Positions 37,024 to 45,125 of a stretch of 50,032 nucleotides of DNA are shown in pieces (within the stretch, counting starts at the first letter, position 1; each line of letters starts with the position of its first letter). The position numbers and the translations under genes are program-made. This stretch comes from Cryobacterium cryoconiti (GTDB lineage Bacteria; Actinomycetota; Actinomycetes; Actinomycetales; Microbacteriaceae). The stretch is taken from assembly GCF_004403065.1 (NCBI RefSeq), contig NZ_SOHA01000038.1, forward strand, positions 1 through 50,032, written 5' to 3'. The notes under the pieces were generated by a model that was not told the origin of the DNA, searched no databases, and saw nothing but the letters and a program-made list of their open reading frames with translations.

Positions 37024-38064
37024 GTGAGAATCAACACCCGTGTGCGGTCGGCGAGCCGGATTCCACTGCTCCAGGCCGCGAAGACATCCGCCGCGGTCGC
37101 CCTGGGCTGGACCCTGTCGCAGCTTCTTCTGGAAACTCAGCAGTTGCCCGTTTTCGCAGCGATCGCGGCTCTGCTCGTCGTGCAGCCGAACATCAATCAG
37201 ACTCTTGGCCGCGCGGTCGAGCGCAGTCTGGGCGTCATCGGCGGCGTCATCATCGCCTACGGCGTCGGCGTCTTCTTCGGGCAGTCGAGCTGGGTGGTGC
37301 TCCTGGCCATCGTGTTCTGCATCATGCTGGCCTGGGCGCTCCGGCTGGCCCCCAGCTCAGCGAGCCAGATTCCGATCAGCGCCATGCTCCTGCTCACGAT
37401 CAGCACGGCCACGGCGGAATACGCCCGGGATCGCATCGTCGAGACCATGATCGGAGCGGCCGCCGCGCTCCTTGTCAACGCGCTGATCGTGCCGCCCGTG
37501 CTGCTCGCTCCGGCCCACGAGGCCGTCGTGCGACTGGCCTACGAGGTCGCGGACACCCTGGACCGCATCGTCGACGCCCTGCGCTTTCCACAGAAAGCCA
37601 GCCAGATCGAAGAGATGATGATCAAGGTGCGGCTGTTGCGCCCCATGCTCGCCAAGGCGGACCAGGCCCTCAAGCAGGCCGAGGAGAGTCTCACGCTCAA
37701 CCCCCGGCATGCGGTCAACCGTCGCCTTCTCGATGTCGACGAGGAACTCTTCGTCAGGCTGACCTCGCTCGTAGCGCGCACCATCGGCATGACCCGGTCC
37801 CTCCGCGACCACTACGACCACTCGCTGCATCTCGAGCCCACGGTGCTCGCGATCACGGTGGAGTTGAGCCGGGCCGCCCACGATCTGCGGCTGCTCGCCG
37901 AACAGGTCGACCACCCGGGTGCCCAGCAGGTCAGCCTGTCGTTGGAACCGCCTACCCTGACCGCTCCCCTGACCATTGCCACGCCGCATCCGCAGCACTG
38001 GATCCTGATCGGATCGCTCATGGAGGACCTGCGTCGGGTGCGCGAGGAGATCAAGGGCGCGTAG
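37024..38064 (+). CDS. FUSC family (aromatic acid exporter type) membrane protein
   Basis: A 346-residue protein. Six N-terminal membrane helices (about 15-165) form a FUSC/ArAE-like half, with the family-typical PVFAAIAALLVVQPNINQTL (42-61) and LGVIGGVIIAYGVG. A long helical cytoplasmic C-terminus (about 170-300) follows. Relatives include fusaric-acid and p-hydroxybenzoate efflux proteins, but specificity is unknown. The GTG start at 37024 follows TACCCT by 6 nt. It lies 47 nt after sepH and ends before a strong bidirectional hairpin. Confidence 0.87.
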   Translation: MRINTRVRSASRIPLLQAAKTSAAVALGWTLSQLLLETQQLPVFAAIAALLVVQPNINQTLGRAVERSLGVIGGVIIAYGVGVFFGQSSWVVLLAIVFCIMLAWALRLAPSSASQIPISAMLLLTISTATAEYARDRIVETMIGAAAALLVNALIVPPVLLAPAHEAVVRLAYEVADTLDRIVDALRFPQKASQIEEMMIKVRLLRPMLAKADQALKQAEESLTLNPRHAVNRRLLDVDEELFVRLTSLVARTIGMTRSLRDHYDHSLHLEPTVLAITVELSRAAHDLRLLAEQVDHPGAQQVSLSLEPPTLTAPLTIATPHPQHWILIGSLMEDLRRVREEIKGA

Positions 38065-38168
38065 CGCGGCGAGCGGTGTCGCCGCATCCAGGTGTGTGGC
38101 ACGACCGGGACATCGCGTCTTCGCCGCCCCGGTAGCGGCAACCACAACCGCACTCTCACTTGAACCAA

Positions 38169-38198
38169 ACGAGGGCCCCACACCTGTGGGGCCCTCGT
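38169..38198. terminator. Bidirectional terminator between the FUSC gene and yceI
   Basis: A perfect 14-bp stem ACGAGGGCCCCACA/TGTGGGGCCCTCGT around a 2-nt spacer lies between the convergent genes, 48 nt before the yceI stop. Confidence 0.8.
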
Positions 38199-38246
38199 CT
38201 CGGGGATGCGTGTTTCGTGCTCCGGCGCAGGTCGTGCGCCCGGCGG

Positions 38247-38810
38247 CTACGCCTGGTTGAGCGCGGCCTGCAGCTCGATGGTGATGGTGACCTTGTCGCC
38301 GAGCAGCATGCCACCGGTCTCGAGGGCCGCGTTGTAGGTGAGTCCGAAGTCGGCGCGCGCGACCTCGGTCTTCGCGGTGGCACCGGCCTTGTAGTTGCCG
38401 TACGGGTCCGTGCCGAAGCCACCGAACTCAAAGTCGAATGTGGCGGGCTTCGTGACGCCCTTGATGGTGAGGTTGCCGTCGACGAGGAAGTCGCCCTTGA
38501 CCTGGCGTACGCCGGTGGAGACGAAGTCGATGGTCGGGTACGTCTCGGCGTCGAAGAAGTCGCCGGTGCGCAGGTGACCGTCGCGGTCGGCCTGGTTCGT
38601 GTTGATCGAAGCGACCTGAGCCGAGGCGGTGACGGAGGAATCAAGCGGGTTCTCGCCGGTGACGAAGGTCGCATCGAACTTCTCGAACGTGCCCTTGACC
38701 TTGCTGATCATGATGTGACGGATGCTGAAACCGACCTCGCTGTGGGTCGGGTCGATGGTCCAGGTTCCGGCCTTGTAGCCGGGGATGCTCACTGCGGTGG
38801 TCTCAGTCAT
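38247..38810 (-). CDS. YceI family protein
   Basis: A 187-residue lipocalin-like YceI protein. It begins GYKAGTWTIDPTHSEVGFSIRHIMISKVKGTFEKFD and ends YNAALETGGMLLGDKVTITIELQA, both typical. Family members bind long isoprenoid chains or similar lipids; E. coli YceI is periplasmic, but no signal peptide is visible here, so this one is probably cytoplasmic or uses another route. AGGAG precedes the ATG. Transcribed alone. Confidence 0.93.
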   Translation of the reverse strand: MTETTAVSIPGYKAGTWTIDPTHSEVGFSIRHIMISKVKGTFEKFDATFVTGENPLDSSVTASAQVASINTNQADRDGHLRTGDFFDAETYPTIDFVSTGVRQVKGDFLVDGNLTIKGVTKPATFDFEFGGFGTDPYGNYKAGATAKTEVARADFGLTYNAALETGGMLLGDKVTITIELQAALNQA

Positions 38811-38970
38811 GGGTTCTCCTCAATTCGCGGGACGGTGGATTCTCGCCCTCGGTTTCATGCAAGCGCATAGGACTCGTCTTTATTCCGGACCGGAGAATTT
38901 GTTTGGGCGGCGCCACCCCCGCACCCGCCGGATTCCCTTGACGGTGCACGGGGCGGCGCGTACCGTCACC

Positions 38971-39030
38971 TGCGCAGAGGTCCGGTGCGCAGAGGTCCGG
39001 TACGCACAGGTTCGGTACGCACAGTGCCGG
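38971..39030. repeat. Four tandem 15-bp repeats upstream of a lipoprotein gene
   Basis: Four 15-bp units run head to tail: TGCGCAGAGGTCCGG twice, then TACGCACAGGTTCGG and TACGCACAGTGCCGG. The array ends 31 nt before the lipoprotein start codon, so it lies where the promoter or operator should be. The same DNA on the minus strand codes for a run of [V/A]P[D/N]LC, but that frame is unlikely to be used. Confidence 0.9.
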
Positions 39031-39061
39031 TACAGCGTGCGACTGTGGAACGGAGGCCGAG

Positions 39062-39718
39062 ATGCACCCACGGCTCCTGATCATCCTGAGCCTGGTCGCA
39101 CTCCTGTCCGGCTGCGCCTCCTCGCCCGCTCCCACCGCGACGCCCTCGGCACCGGCCACCGAGCGCGTGGTGGTGCGCCCCGTCACCGCGGGCGGCCTGC
39201 CCGCCGCGGGCTTCACGGCGACCGACGACACGACCGTGACCCTGGACTGCGGCACCACAGCACTCGACGCACGGCCCTCCCCCGTCGCCGTCGATGACAA
39301 CATCCTGATCTGCTCTCCCTCGAGCGCCTTCACCGTGGCGTGCTGGCCGGGCCCGACGCCCGGTTTCGCGGCCTGCTACCGCGATCCCTGGAGCACGGAG
39401 GTGGTGCGCCTGCCCACGACCGCCGAGCTTCCGGCATCCGTTGCCTTCGCCGAGGCTCGCCCCCTCGGCCTGCTGCTCGGGGATGGCGAGCGCTGCCTGA
39501 TCCGCAGCGGTGGGGTCTGGAACGACCTCGACCAACATCCCGGTTGGTACGGCACGTACTCGTGCTCGGACGACCGAGCGCTCTGGGCCGGAAGCGGCGA
39601 CGGCATCGATCGGACCGCTCCGCGCTGGACTGTGAACATCGCCCCCATCTCGGGCACCGAGCCTGTGCGCACCCAGGAAGTCGTCACGGCCTACTACGTG
39701 GGCACGGCCGGGGGCTGA
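39062..39718 (+). CDS. Putative secreted lipoprotein (218 aa), unknown function
   Basis: A 218-residue protein with a lipoprotein signal peptide: MHPRLLIILSLVALLSGCAS has a basic start, a hydrophobic core and the lipobox LSGC with Cys18 as the lipidated residue. A Pro/Thr/Ala-rich linker follows, then a domain with several cysteines (near 61, 85, 94, 106, 145, 165) that could form disulfides outside the cell. I do not recognise the family. GGAGG lies 7 nt before the ATG. A four-copy 15-bp tandem repeat occupies the promoter region. Confidence 0.75.
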   Translation: MHPRLLIILSLVALLSGCASSPAPTATPSAPATERVVVRPVTAGGLPAAGFTATDDTTVTLDCGTTALDARPSPVAVDDNILICSPSSAFTVACWPGPTPGFAACYRDPWSTEVVRLPTTAELPASVAFAEARPLGLLLGDGERCLIRSGGVWNDLDQHPGWYGTYSCSDDRALWAGSGDGIDRTAPRWTVNIAPISGTEPVRTQEVVTAYYVGTAGG

Positions 39719-39790
39719 CCGCCCAGGCGGCATCCGCCGAGATCAGACCCGAGATCAGGTGCCCATCGTTTCGGGCCGCGGGGAGATGCG

Positions 39791-39839
39791 GCTCGCGGCT
39801 CGCTGCTCGCTGCTCGCTGCTCGCTGCTCGCTGCTCAAT
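39791..39839. repeat. Heptanucleotide GCTCGCT tandem tract
   Basis: Seven 7-bp units, five of them perfect GCTCGCT (39798-39832), flanked by GCTCGCG and GCTCAAT. It lies 105 nt upstream of the preferred MpaB start but inside an open frame (from 39759) that is continuous with it. Because 7 is not a multiple of 3, gain or loss of a unit would change the frame of that extension. Confidence 0.9.
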
Positions 39840-39944
39840 GTAGACCCGCGGATCAGTCCTGGGATGCTTCCGTACGTGTGGCTCCTCACCCACCGGCTTC
39901 CCGGGTGGCAGCGTTACACTCGGGAATCGAGCGGGGAGGCACGC

Positions 39945-40730
39945 ATGCTGATGAAAGACATGGCCGGCGAGGCCGTGCTGATCGCCGCCGGCGGGCGTTC
40001 CATCCTGCTCCAGATCGCCGACCCGGCGATCGGCCACGGGGTGGCACACCACAGCGATTTCGCCTCCCGCCCGCTGGATCGGCTGCGCGGCACCCTGACC
40101 TATGTGTACGCCGTCGTGTTCGGATCACCCGAGGAAATTGCCCAGGCGCGACGCCGGGTCAATGCCGCCCATGGCCCGGTCTCGGGCCCGGCGACGGCGC
40201 AGAGCCCCGCCTACAACGCCTTCACTCCGGAGCTGCAGCTCTGGGTCGCCGCAACCCTGTACGACTCTGCCCTCACGATGCGGGAGCTGGTCTACGGTCC
40301 CCTCGCCGACGCCACGGCCGACGCGCTGTACCAGGAGTACGGGGTCCTGGGCACTGCCCTGCAGATGCCTCCGGAACTGTGGCCACGTGATCGGGCCGCC
40401 TTCGCCGCGTACTGGGATCGGCGACTTAGTGAGCTTCAGACGGATGCCGCCACGCGCGCCGTGGCCCGGCAGCTGATGCACCCGCGCACCGGGCCGCTCT
40501 GGCTGCGGCTGATGATGCCGGTCGGCCGGTTCGTCACCATCGGTCTTCTGCCGGCGTCGGTACGGCCGCTGTTCGGCCTGCCCTGGTCGGCCGGCGAGCA
40601 GCGCCGCTTCGACCGGCTGGTCCGGCTGATCGCCGCCGTGTACCCGCGGCTGCCGCGCCGGCTGCGCCATTGGCCCAAGAACCATTACCTGCGCGCGATG
40701 CGGCAGTCGCGGGAGCTGGCAGTAGTCTGA
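39945..40730 (+). CDS. MpaB/DUF2236 family oxygenase-like protein
   Basis: A 261-residue helical protein of the DUF2236 (ER-bound oxygenase mpaB / Lcp-like) family. AVLIAAGGRSILLQIADPAIGHGVAHHSDF (9-38) contains the conserved glycine-rich start and the His-rich turn, and RLRGTLTYVYAVVFG follows. Relatives such as latex-clearing protein and MpaB bind a haem b and oxidise lipids or polyisoprene; the substrate is unknown. The start at 39945 has GGGGAGG upstream. The open frame extends 62 codons further through the heptanucleotide tract, so an in-frame longer form is possible. Lrp starts 25 bp downstream. Confidence 0.8.
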   Translation: MLMKDMAGEAVLIAAGGRSILLQIADPAIGHGVAHHSDFASRPLDRLRGTLTYVYAVVFGSPEEIAQARRRVNAAHGPVSGPATAQSPAYNAFTPELQLWVAATLYDSALTMRELVYGPLADATADALYQEYGVLGTALQMPPELWPRDRAAFAAYWDRRLSELQTDAATRAVARQLMHPRTGPLWLRLMMPVGRFVTIGLLPASVRPLFGLPWSAGEQRRFDRLVRLIAAVYPRLPRRLRHWPKNHYLRAMRQSRELAVV

Positions 40731-40749
40731 GACTTTCCAGAGTCTGAGG
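40724..40749. promoter_or_regulatory. Repeated AGTCT motifs before the Lrp gene, possible autoregulatory site
   Basis: AGTCTGAG occurs at 40724-40731 and again at 40741-40748, 17 bp apart. Between them AGACT (40730-40734) pairs with AGTCT (40741-40745) as an inverted repeat. Lrp/AsnC proteins commonly bind repeated sites before their own gene. The motif lies across the MpaB stop codon. Confidence 0.35.
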
Positions 40750-40755
40750 ATTCCA

Positions 40756-41259
40756 ATGACGCAACACTCGACACCCGCCGCTCCGGGCACCCCCGACGAT
40801 CTCGATGCGATCGACCGCAAGCTCGTCGCCGAACTCAGCCGCGACGGTCGGCTCTCGATGCGGCAGCTGGCCACGCTCGTGCACATTTCCCGGACGACCG
40901 CGCACAGTCGCGTGCAGAATCTTGTGCGGCAGGGTGTGGTGACCGGGTTCGGCGCCCAGATCGACCGCAGAGCGCTCGGGCTGAGGGTCTCCGCCCTGGT
41001 GATCGTGAAGATCGGCGACGTGTCCTGGGCCGAGATGGCACGTCGGCTGAGCGAACTGCCCTTCGTCGAGAAGGCGCAGGCCGTGAGCGGCGACATCGAC
41101 ATCATCCTCACCGTCAGCGCCCCGGACCACGAGCAGCTGAGCCAGGCCATCCTGCGCGACATTCACAGCATGCCCGGCGTGATCTCCACTCGATCCCACC
41201 TCATTCTCGAGGAAATCACCGGACTGCCGCCGGCCCGCACGACGGACAGCTGGAGCTGA
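40756..41259 (+). CDS. Lrp/AsnC family transcriptional regulator
   Basis: A 167-residue regulator. The N-terminal winged helix-turn-helix contains LDAIDRKLVAELSRDGRLSMRQLATLVHISRTTAHSRVQNLVRQGVVTGF (residues about 16-65). A RAM (ligand-binding ferredoxin-like) domain follows (about 75-155). GAGGA precedes the ATG. It lies directly upstream of the E1 alpha gene of a branched-chain 2-oxoacid dehydrogenase operon. In Streptomyces an AsnC-type regulator, BkdR, sits next to the bkd genes, so control of this operon by branched-chain amino acids is likely but inferred. Confidence 0.92.
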   Translation: MTQHSTPAAPGTPDDLDAIDRKLVAELSRDGRLSMRQLATLVHISRTTAHSRVQNLVRQGVVTGFGAQIDRRALGLRVSALVIVKIGDVSWAEMARRLSELPFVEKAQAVSGDIDIILTVSAPDHEQLSQAILRDIHSMPGVISTRSHLILEEITGLPPARTTDSWS

Positions 41260-41351
41260 CAGAGCTGTTCTGACGGACGAATGGCTCGGCGCGACGCAGC
41301 TTCGGGCCAATCGTTCGCATCCGTCTCCCCGGCATCGTCGACGGCGAGGAG

Positions 41352-42527
41352 ATGCCGCAGCATTGCGTCATGAGCCTCAATGTCGAGAGCCTGGTCGAGA
41401 GCCCCCTCACCGCGCCGCGCCCCCTCCGTCTGATCGATGACACCGGCCGCGCCGCGCCGCCGGACGACGCAGCCGGGTTCGTCCTGCCGGACCCGGCGAC
41501 GCTCCTCAGCCTGTACCGGCGCATGGTCGTCGCCCGCCGGTTCGACGTGCAGGTCACCGCCCTGACCCGGCAGGGACGCCTGGCGACGTACCCGTCGGCC
41601 CTCGGCCAGGAGGCCTGCGAGATTGCCGCGGTCGCCGCCCTCGACACTGGGGACTGGCTCTTTCCGACCTACCGCGACAGCATCGCCCTGCTCACCCGCG
41701 GCGTGCCTCCCGAGCAGATCCTGGCCTCGTTCCGCGGCGATTGGCACAGCGGCTACGACCAGAACGCCCACCGGATCGCCGCGCAGGCCACCCCGCTGGC
41801 CACCCAGGCGCTGCACGCCGTGGGGCTGGCGACCGCGTCCAAGCTCAAACGGGACAGCACTGTGGCGCTGACCCTGCTCGGCGACGGTGCCACCAGCGAG
41901 GGCGACGCGCACGAGGCCTTCAACTTCGCCGCCGTCTGGCAGGCCCCGGTCGTCTTCGTGGTGCAGAACAACCAGTTCGCGATCAGTGTGCCGCTCGACA
42001 AGCAGATGCGCTGCCGCACGATCGCCGACAAGGCCATCGGCTACGGGATGCCCGGCTATTTCGTCGACGGCAACGACGTCGCCGCCATGTACGCGGTGAC
42101 CTCGGCGGCGGTGGAGAACGCCCGCGCCGGCCACGGACCGACCCTGATCGAGGGTCTGACCTACCGGATGGAGGCACACACGAACTCCGACGACCCGAGC
42201 CGCTACCGCGATGCCGGAGATCTGGAGATCTGGCGACGCCGCGACCCGATCACCCGCCTGGACACCTACCTCGGCGAGGTCGGGGCGTTGAGCGACGCGG
42301 AGCGGGCGGACATCCGTGCCGAGGCCGAGGATCTGGCCACGGACACCCGGGAATGCATGACCCGGTCCGCCCCGGTGGATCCGCTTGAACTCTTCGACCA
42401 CGTCTATGCGACCCCGCGCGCCGCCCTGATGGAGCAGCGCGCCTTCCTGGCGGCCGAACTCGCCGAGCACGCCGCCGCATCCGCTTCCTCCACATCCAGC
42501 ACCGCCGAAGCAGGGGGAACCCGATGA
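41352..42527 (+). CDS. bkdA: 2-oxoacid dehydrogenase E1 component, alpha subunit (branched-chain type)
   Basis: A 391-residue thiamine-diphosphate subunit. The TPP motif GDGATSEGDAHEAFNFA starts at residue 177, followed by PVVFVVQNNQFAIS. The phosphorylation-loop-like YRMEAHTNSDDPSRYR is conserved. With the beta subunit it decarboxylates branched-chain 2-oxoacids and passes the acyl group to E2. The operon with Lrp favours branched-chain substrates over pyruvate. Start is uncertain: ATG 41352 directly abuts GAGGAG; ATG 41370 is an alternative. It overlaps the beta gene by 4 bp (ATGA). A Ser/Ala-rich tail precedes the stop. Confidence 0.9.
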   Translation: MPQHCVMSLNVESLVESPLTAPRPLRLIDDTGRAAPPDDAAGFVLPDPATLLSLYRRMVVARRFDVQVTALTRQGRLATYPSALGQEACEIAAVAALDTGDWLFPTYRDSIALLTRGVPPEQILASFRGDWHSGYDQNAHRIAAQATPLATQALHAVGLATASKLKRDSTVALTLLGDGATSEGDAHEAFNFAAVWQAPVVFVVQNNQFAISVPLDKQMRCRTIADKAIGYGMPGYFVDGNDVAAMYAVTSAAVENARAGHGPTLIEGLTYRMEAHTNSDDPSRYRDAGDLEIWRRRDPITRLDTYLGEVGALSDAERADIRAEAEDLATDTRECMTRSAPVDPLELFDHVYATPRAALMEQRAFLAAELAEHAAASASSTSSTAEAGGTR

Positions 42528-43531
42528 CTCTCCACGACACCACCGTGACGCGCGCGCCGGTCACCCTGACCATGGCGGCGGCGCTCAATGCGGCGATCCA
42601 GGACGCGATGCGCGACGACCCGACGGTCGTCCTGTTCGGCGAGGATGTCGGCCCGCTCGGCGGCGTCTTCCGGGTGACCGACGGGTTGTACGCCGAATTC
42701 GGGGAAAGCCGGGTGAGCGATTCGCCGCTGGCCGAGTCCGGGATCGTGGGCACCGCGATCGGCATGGCGATGTACGGCCTGCGCCCGGTCGTGGAGATGC
42801 AGTTCGACGCGTTCAGCTACCCGGCGTTCGAGCAGATCGTGTCGCACGTGGCCAAAATGCGCAACCGCACCCGCGGCCGCGTGCAACTGCCGCTCGTGAT
42901 CCGCATCCCCTACGCCGGTGACATCGGCGGGGTGGAACACCACTCGGACTCCTCCGAGGCCTACTGGGCGGCGACTCCCGGCCTCACCGTGGTCTCGCCG
43001 TCGAACCCGGCGGATGCCTACTCGATGCTCCGTGAGGCCATCAACAGTGACGACCCGGTCATCTTCCTCGAGCCCAAGAGCCGGTACTGGTCCAAGGCCG
43101 AACTCAGCCTGCCCGTGCGCACCGCGCCGATGAACACCGCGGTCGTGCTGCGGGAAGGCACCGACGTCACCCTGATCGCCTACGGACCGACCGTGAAAAC
43201 GGCGCTCGCCACAGCGGAGCTCGCCGTGGCCGAGGGCCTCTCCGTCGAGGTGATCGACCTGCGCAGCCTCTCCCCGTTCGACGACGAGACCGTGGGCGCA
43301 TCCGTGCGGAAGACCTCCCGTGCCGCCGTGCTGCACGAGGCGGCTCAGTTCGGCGGCTACGGAGCCGAGGTGGCCGCCCGGCTCACCGAGCGCAACTTCT
43401 TCCACCTGGCCGCACCGATCCTGCGGATCACGGGCTTCGACATCCCCTATCCCTCCCCCAAGCTCGAGGAGTACTTCCTGCCCTCCCCCGATCGCATCCT
43501 CGCCGCTCTCGGAACGTGGGAGTGGAACTGA
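42524..43531 (+). CDS. bkdB: 2-oxoacid dehydrogenase E1 component, beta subunit (branched-chain type)
   Basis: A 335-residue transketolase-like beta subunit. It shows FGEDVGPLGGVFRVTDGL (26-43), SPLAESGIVGTAIGMAMYGLRPVVEMQF, and the C-terminal VIDLRSLSPFDDETVGASVRKTSRAAVLHEA. It forms the alpha2beta2 E1 with the overlapping upstream gene. The start is fixed by the ATGA overlap. The stop shares one base with the E2 start (TGATG), so the three proteins are made in coupled translation. Confidence 0.94.
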   Translation: MTLHDTTVTRAPVTLTMAAALNAAIQDAMRDDPTVVLFGEDVGPLGGVFRVTDGLYAEFGESRVSDSPLAESGIVGTAIGMAMYGLRPVVEMQFDAFSYPAFEQIVSHVAKMRNRTRGRVQLPLVIRIPYAGDIGGVEHHSDSSEAYWAATPGLTVVSPSNPADAYSMLREAINSDDPVIFLEPKSRYWSKAELSLPVRTAPMNTAVVLREGTDVTLIAYGPTVKTALATAELAVAEGLSVEVIDLRSLSPFDDETVGASVRKTSRAAVLHEAAQFGGYGAEVAARLTERNFFHLAAPILRITGFDIPYPSPKLEEYFLPSPDRILAALGTWEWN

Positions 43532-45078
43532 TGGGACAGAACTTCATCCTGCCCGACCTCGGCGAGGGACTCACCGAGGCCGAAATCGTCTCCTGGCTGG
43601 TTGCCGTGGGAGACACCATCGCCATCGACCAGCCCGTGGTCGAGGTGGAATCGGCCAAATCGGTTGTGGAACTGCCCTCGCCCTACGGCGGCGTGGTCGT
43701 GGCCCTCAACGGGGTCGCCGGCCAGATCGTGCACGCCGGCCAGGTGCTGTTGACGGTGACGGATGCCGCGGATGGGCCGGTTTCCCCGGCTGCCGAGGAC
43801 GCGGCACCGCTCGCCGCCCTGCCTGTCGCAGCGCCCGCAGCGTTTCCCGATGCGGAGGTCGGCGGGTCGGCATCCGGTGCCGTGCTGATCGGTTACGGCA
43901 CGACCGAGAGCACGCGTCCGGTGCGGCGCCCGGCGGCCGCGCGCTTCGGCGTGCGGCCCGGTTCCGCGGCTCCGGTCGCCGCGCCGGTCGACGCACCAAT
44001 CGTCGTACCCGTCGCCACGGTGGCGCCGGTCGCGGCTTCCACCACTCCGGCCAGCCCGGCCGGCCGTTCCCCCGTGGTCTCGCCGCTCGTGCGGCGTCTG
44101 GCGCGCGAGAACGGCCTCGACGCGACCCTGCTCGTCGGCACCGGGAGCAACGCGCTCGTGCTGCGCCGTGACGTCGAGGAAGTGATCCGGCAGCGGGCAG
44201 CGGTGGCCGTGCCCGCACCGGTGGTCGAGCCTGTCGAGACCCAGCCTGCACCGGTGGTCGAGCCTGTCGAGACCCGGCCTGCACCGGTGGTCGAGCCTGT
44301 CGAGACCCGGCCTGCACCGGTGGTCGAGCCTGTCGAGACCCGGGCCGCACCGGTGGTCGAGCCTGTCGAGACCCGGGCCGCACCCACCCCCGACATCCGC
44401 ATCCCGATCACCGGCCTGCGCAAGGTGGTGTCGGAGCGAATGACCACCTCGCGACGGGAGATCCCCGAGGCGACCGTCTGGCTCGACGTCGACGCAACCG
44501 AACTCTTCGCCGCCCGGGACCGCCTCTTCGACGCCACCGGTGAGCGGTTCAGCGTGACCGCACTGATCGCCCGGTTCACGGTGGCCGGGCTGCGCAAGTT
44601 CCCGCTGCTGAACTCCTCGGTGGACACGGCGAGCCAGGAGATCCTCCAGCGCGGAGCGATCAACCTCGGGCTGGCCGCCCAGACCCCACGGGGGTTGATG
44701 GTGCCGGTGGTGCATGGAGCCCACGCGATGACCACCCGCGAATTGCGGGATTCGATCGCCGGCGTCGTGGCCCAGGCCGCGGACGGCTCGTTCCCGCCGG
44801 CCCGACTCACCGGCGGCACCTTCACCCTGAACAACTTCGGAGCGTTGGGCGTCGACGGGTCCGCTGCCATCATCAATCACCCGGAGGCCGCCATTCTGGG
44901 CATCGGACGGATGATTGAACGCCCCTGGGTGGTCAACCACGCCCTCGCAGTGCGCACGGTCGTGGAGTTGTCCCTGGTCTTCGACCACCGGGTCTGCGAC
45001 GGCGGCACGGCCGCGGGATTCCTCACCTATGTCGCGCGCTGCATCGAGTCCCCGGTGAGCATGCTCGCCGACCTCTGA
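43531..45078 (+). CDS. bkdC: 2-oxoacid dehydrogenase E2 component (dihydrolipoamide acyltransferase)
   Basis: A 515-residue E2. The lipoyl domain (1-80) carries Lys43 in VESAKSVVEL. The peripheral-subunit binding domain is near 183-222 (SPLVRRLARENGLDATLLVG). A linker (229-283) made of five near-identical 11-residue repeats APVVEPVETRP comes next. The catalytic domain (from about 288) ends with HRVCDGG, with His486 and Asp490 as active residues. It transfers the acyl group from E1 to CoA. The dihydrolipoamide dehydrogenase (E3) gene is not here and must be supplied from elsewhere. The repeats are coded by five 33-bp units. Confidence 0.94.
   Translation: MGQNFILPDLGEGLTEAEIVSWLVAVGDTIAIDQPVVEVESAKSVVELPSPYGGVVVALNGVAGQIVHAGQVLLTVTDAADGPVSPAAEDAAPLAALPVAAPAAFPDAEVGGSASGAVLIGYGTTESTRPVRRPAAARFGVRPGSAAPVAAPVDAPIVVPVATVAPVAASTTPASPAGRSPVVSPLVRRLARENGLDATLLVGTGSNALVLRRDVEEVIRQRAAVAVPAPVVEPVETQPAPVVEPVETRPAPVVEPVETRPAPVVEPVETRAAPVVEPVETRAAPTPDIRIPITGLRKVVSERMTTSRREIPEATVWLDVDATELFAARDRLFDATGERFSVTALIARFTVAGLRKFPLLNSSVDTASQEILQRGAINLGLAAQTPRGLMVPVVHGAHAMTTRELRDSIAGVVAQAADGSFPPARLTGGTFTLNNFGALGVDGSAAIINHPEAAILGIGRMIERPWVVNHALAVRTVVELSLVFDHRVCDGGTAAGFLTYVARCIESPVSMLADL
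44215..44379. repeat. Five tandem 33-bp repeats inside the E2 gene
   Basis: Five head-to-tail 33-bp units coding for [A]PVVEPVET[Q/R][P/A], with only one or two base differences between units. Each contains GGTCGAGCCTGTCGAGACC, a bulged hairpin-forming sequence. The array is in frame and sits between the subunit-binding and catalytic domains. Confidence 0.95.
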
Positions 45079-45113
45079 CTACCCGCGCGACAGCCCAAGT
45101 GCAGCGGTAGCCC

Positions 45114-45119
45114 TATCGT
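45114..45119 (+). promoter_or_regulatory. -10 element for a leaderless transcarbamylase transcript
   Basis: TATCGT followed by 6 nt (GTAGGG) and the ATG at 45126. It separates this gene from the bkd operon despite the 47-bp gap. Confidence 0.5.
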
Positions 45120-45125
45120 GTAGGG

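Noticed and set aside
38803..39333. 176-codon minus-strand frame with a PDLC repeat
   Set aside because: The repeat is a by-product of the 15-bp DNA array; the frame overlaps a lipoprotein gene with a clear signal peptide on the other strand and the yceI start.
44215..44379. Regular 33-bp repeats suggesting a CRISPR array
   Set aside because: The units are directly adjacent with no spacers and lie in frame inside the E2 coding sequence; no cas genes are present.
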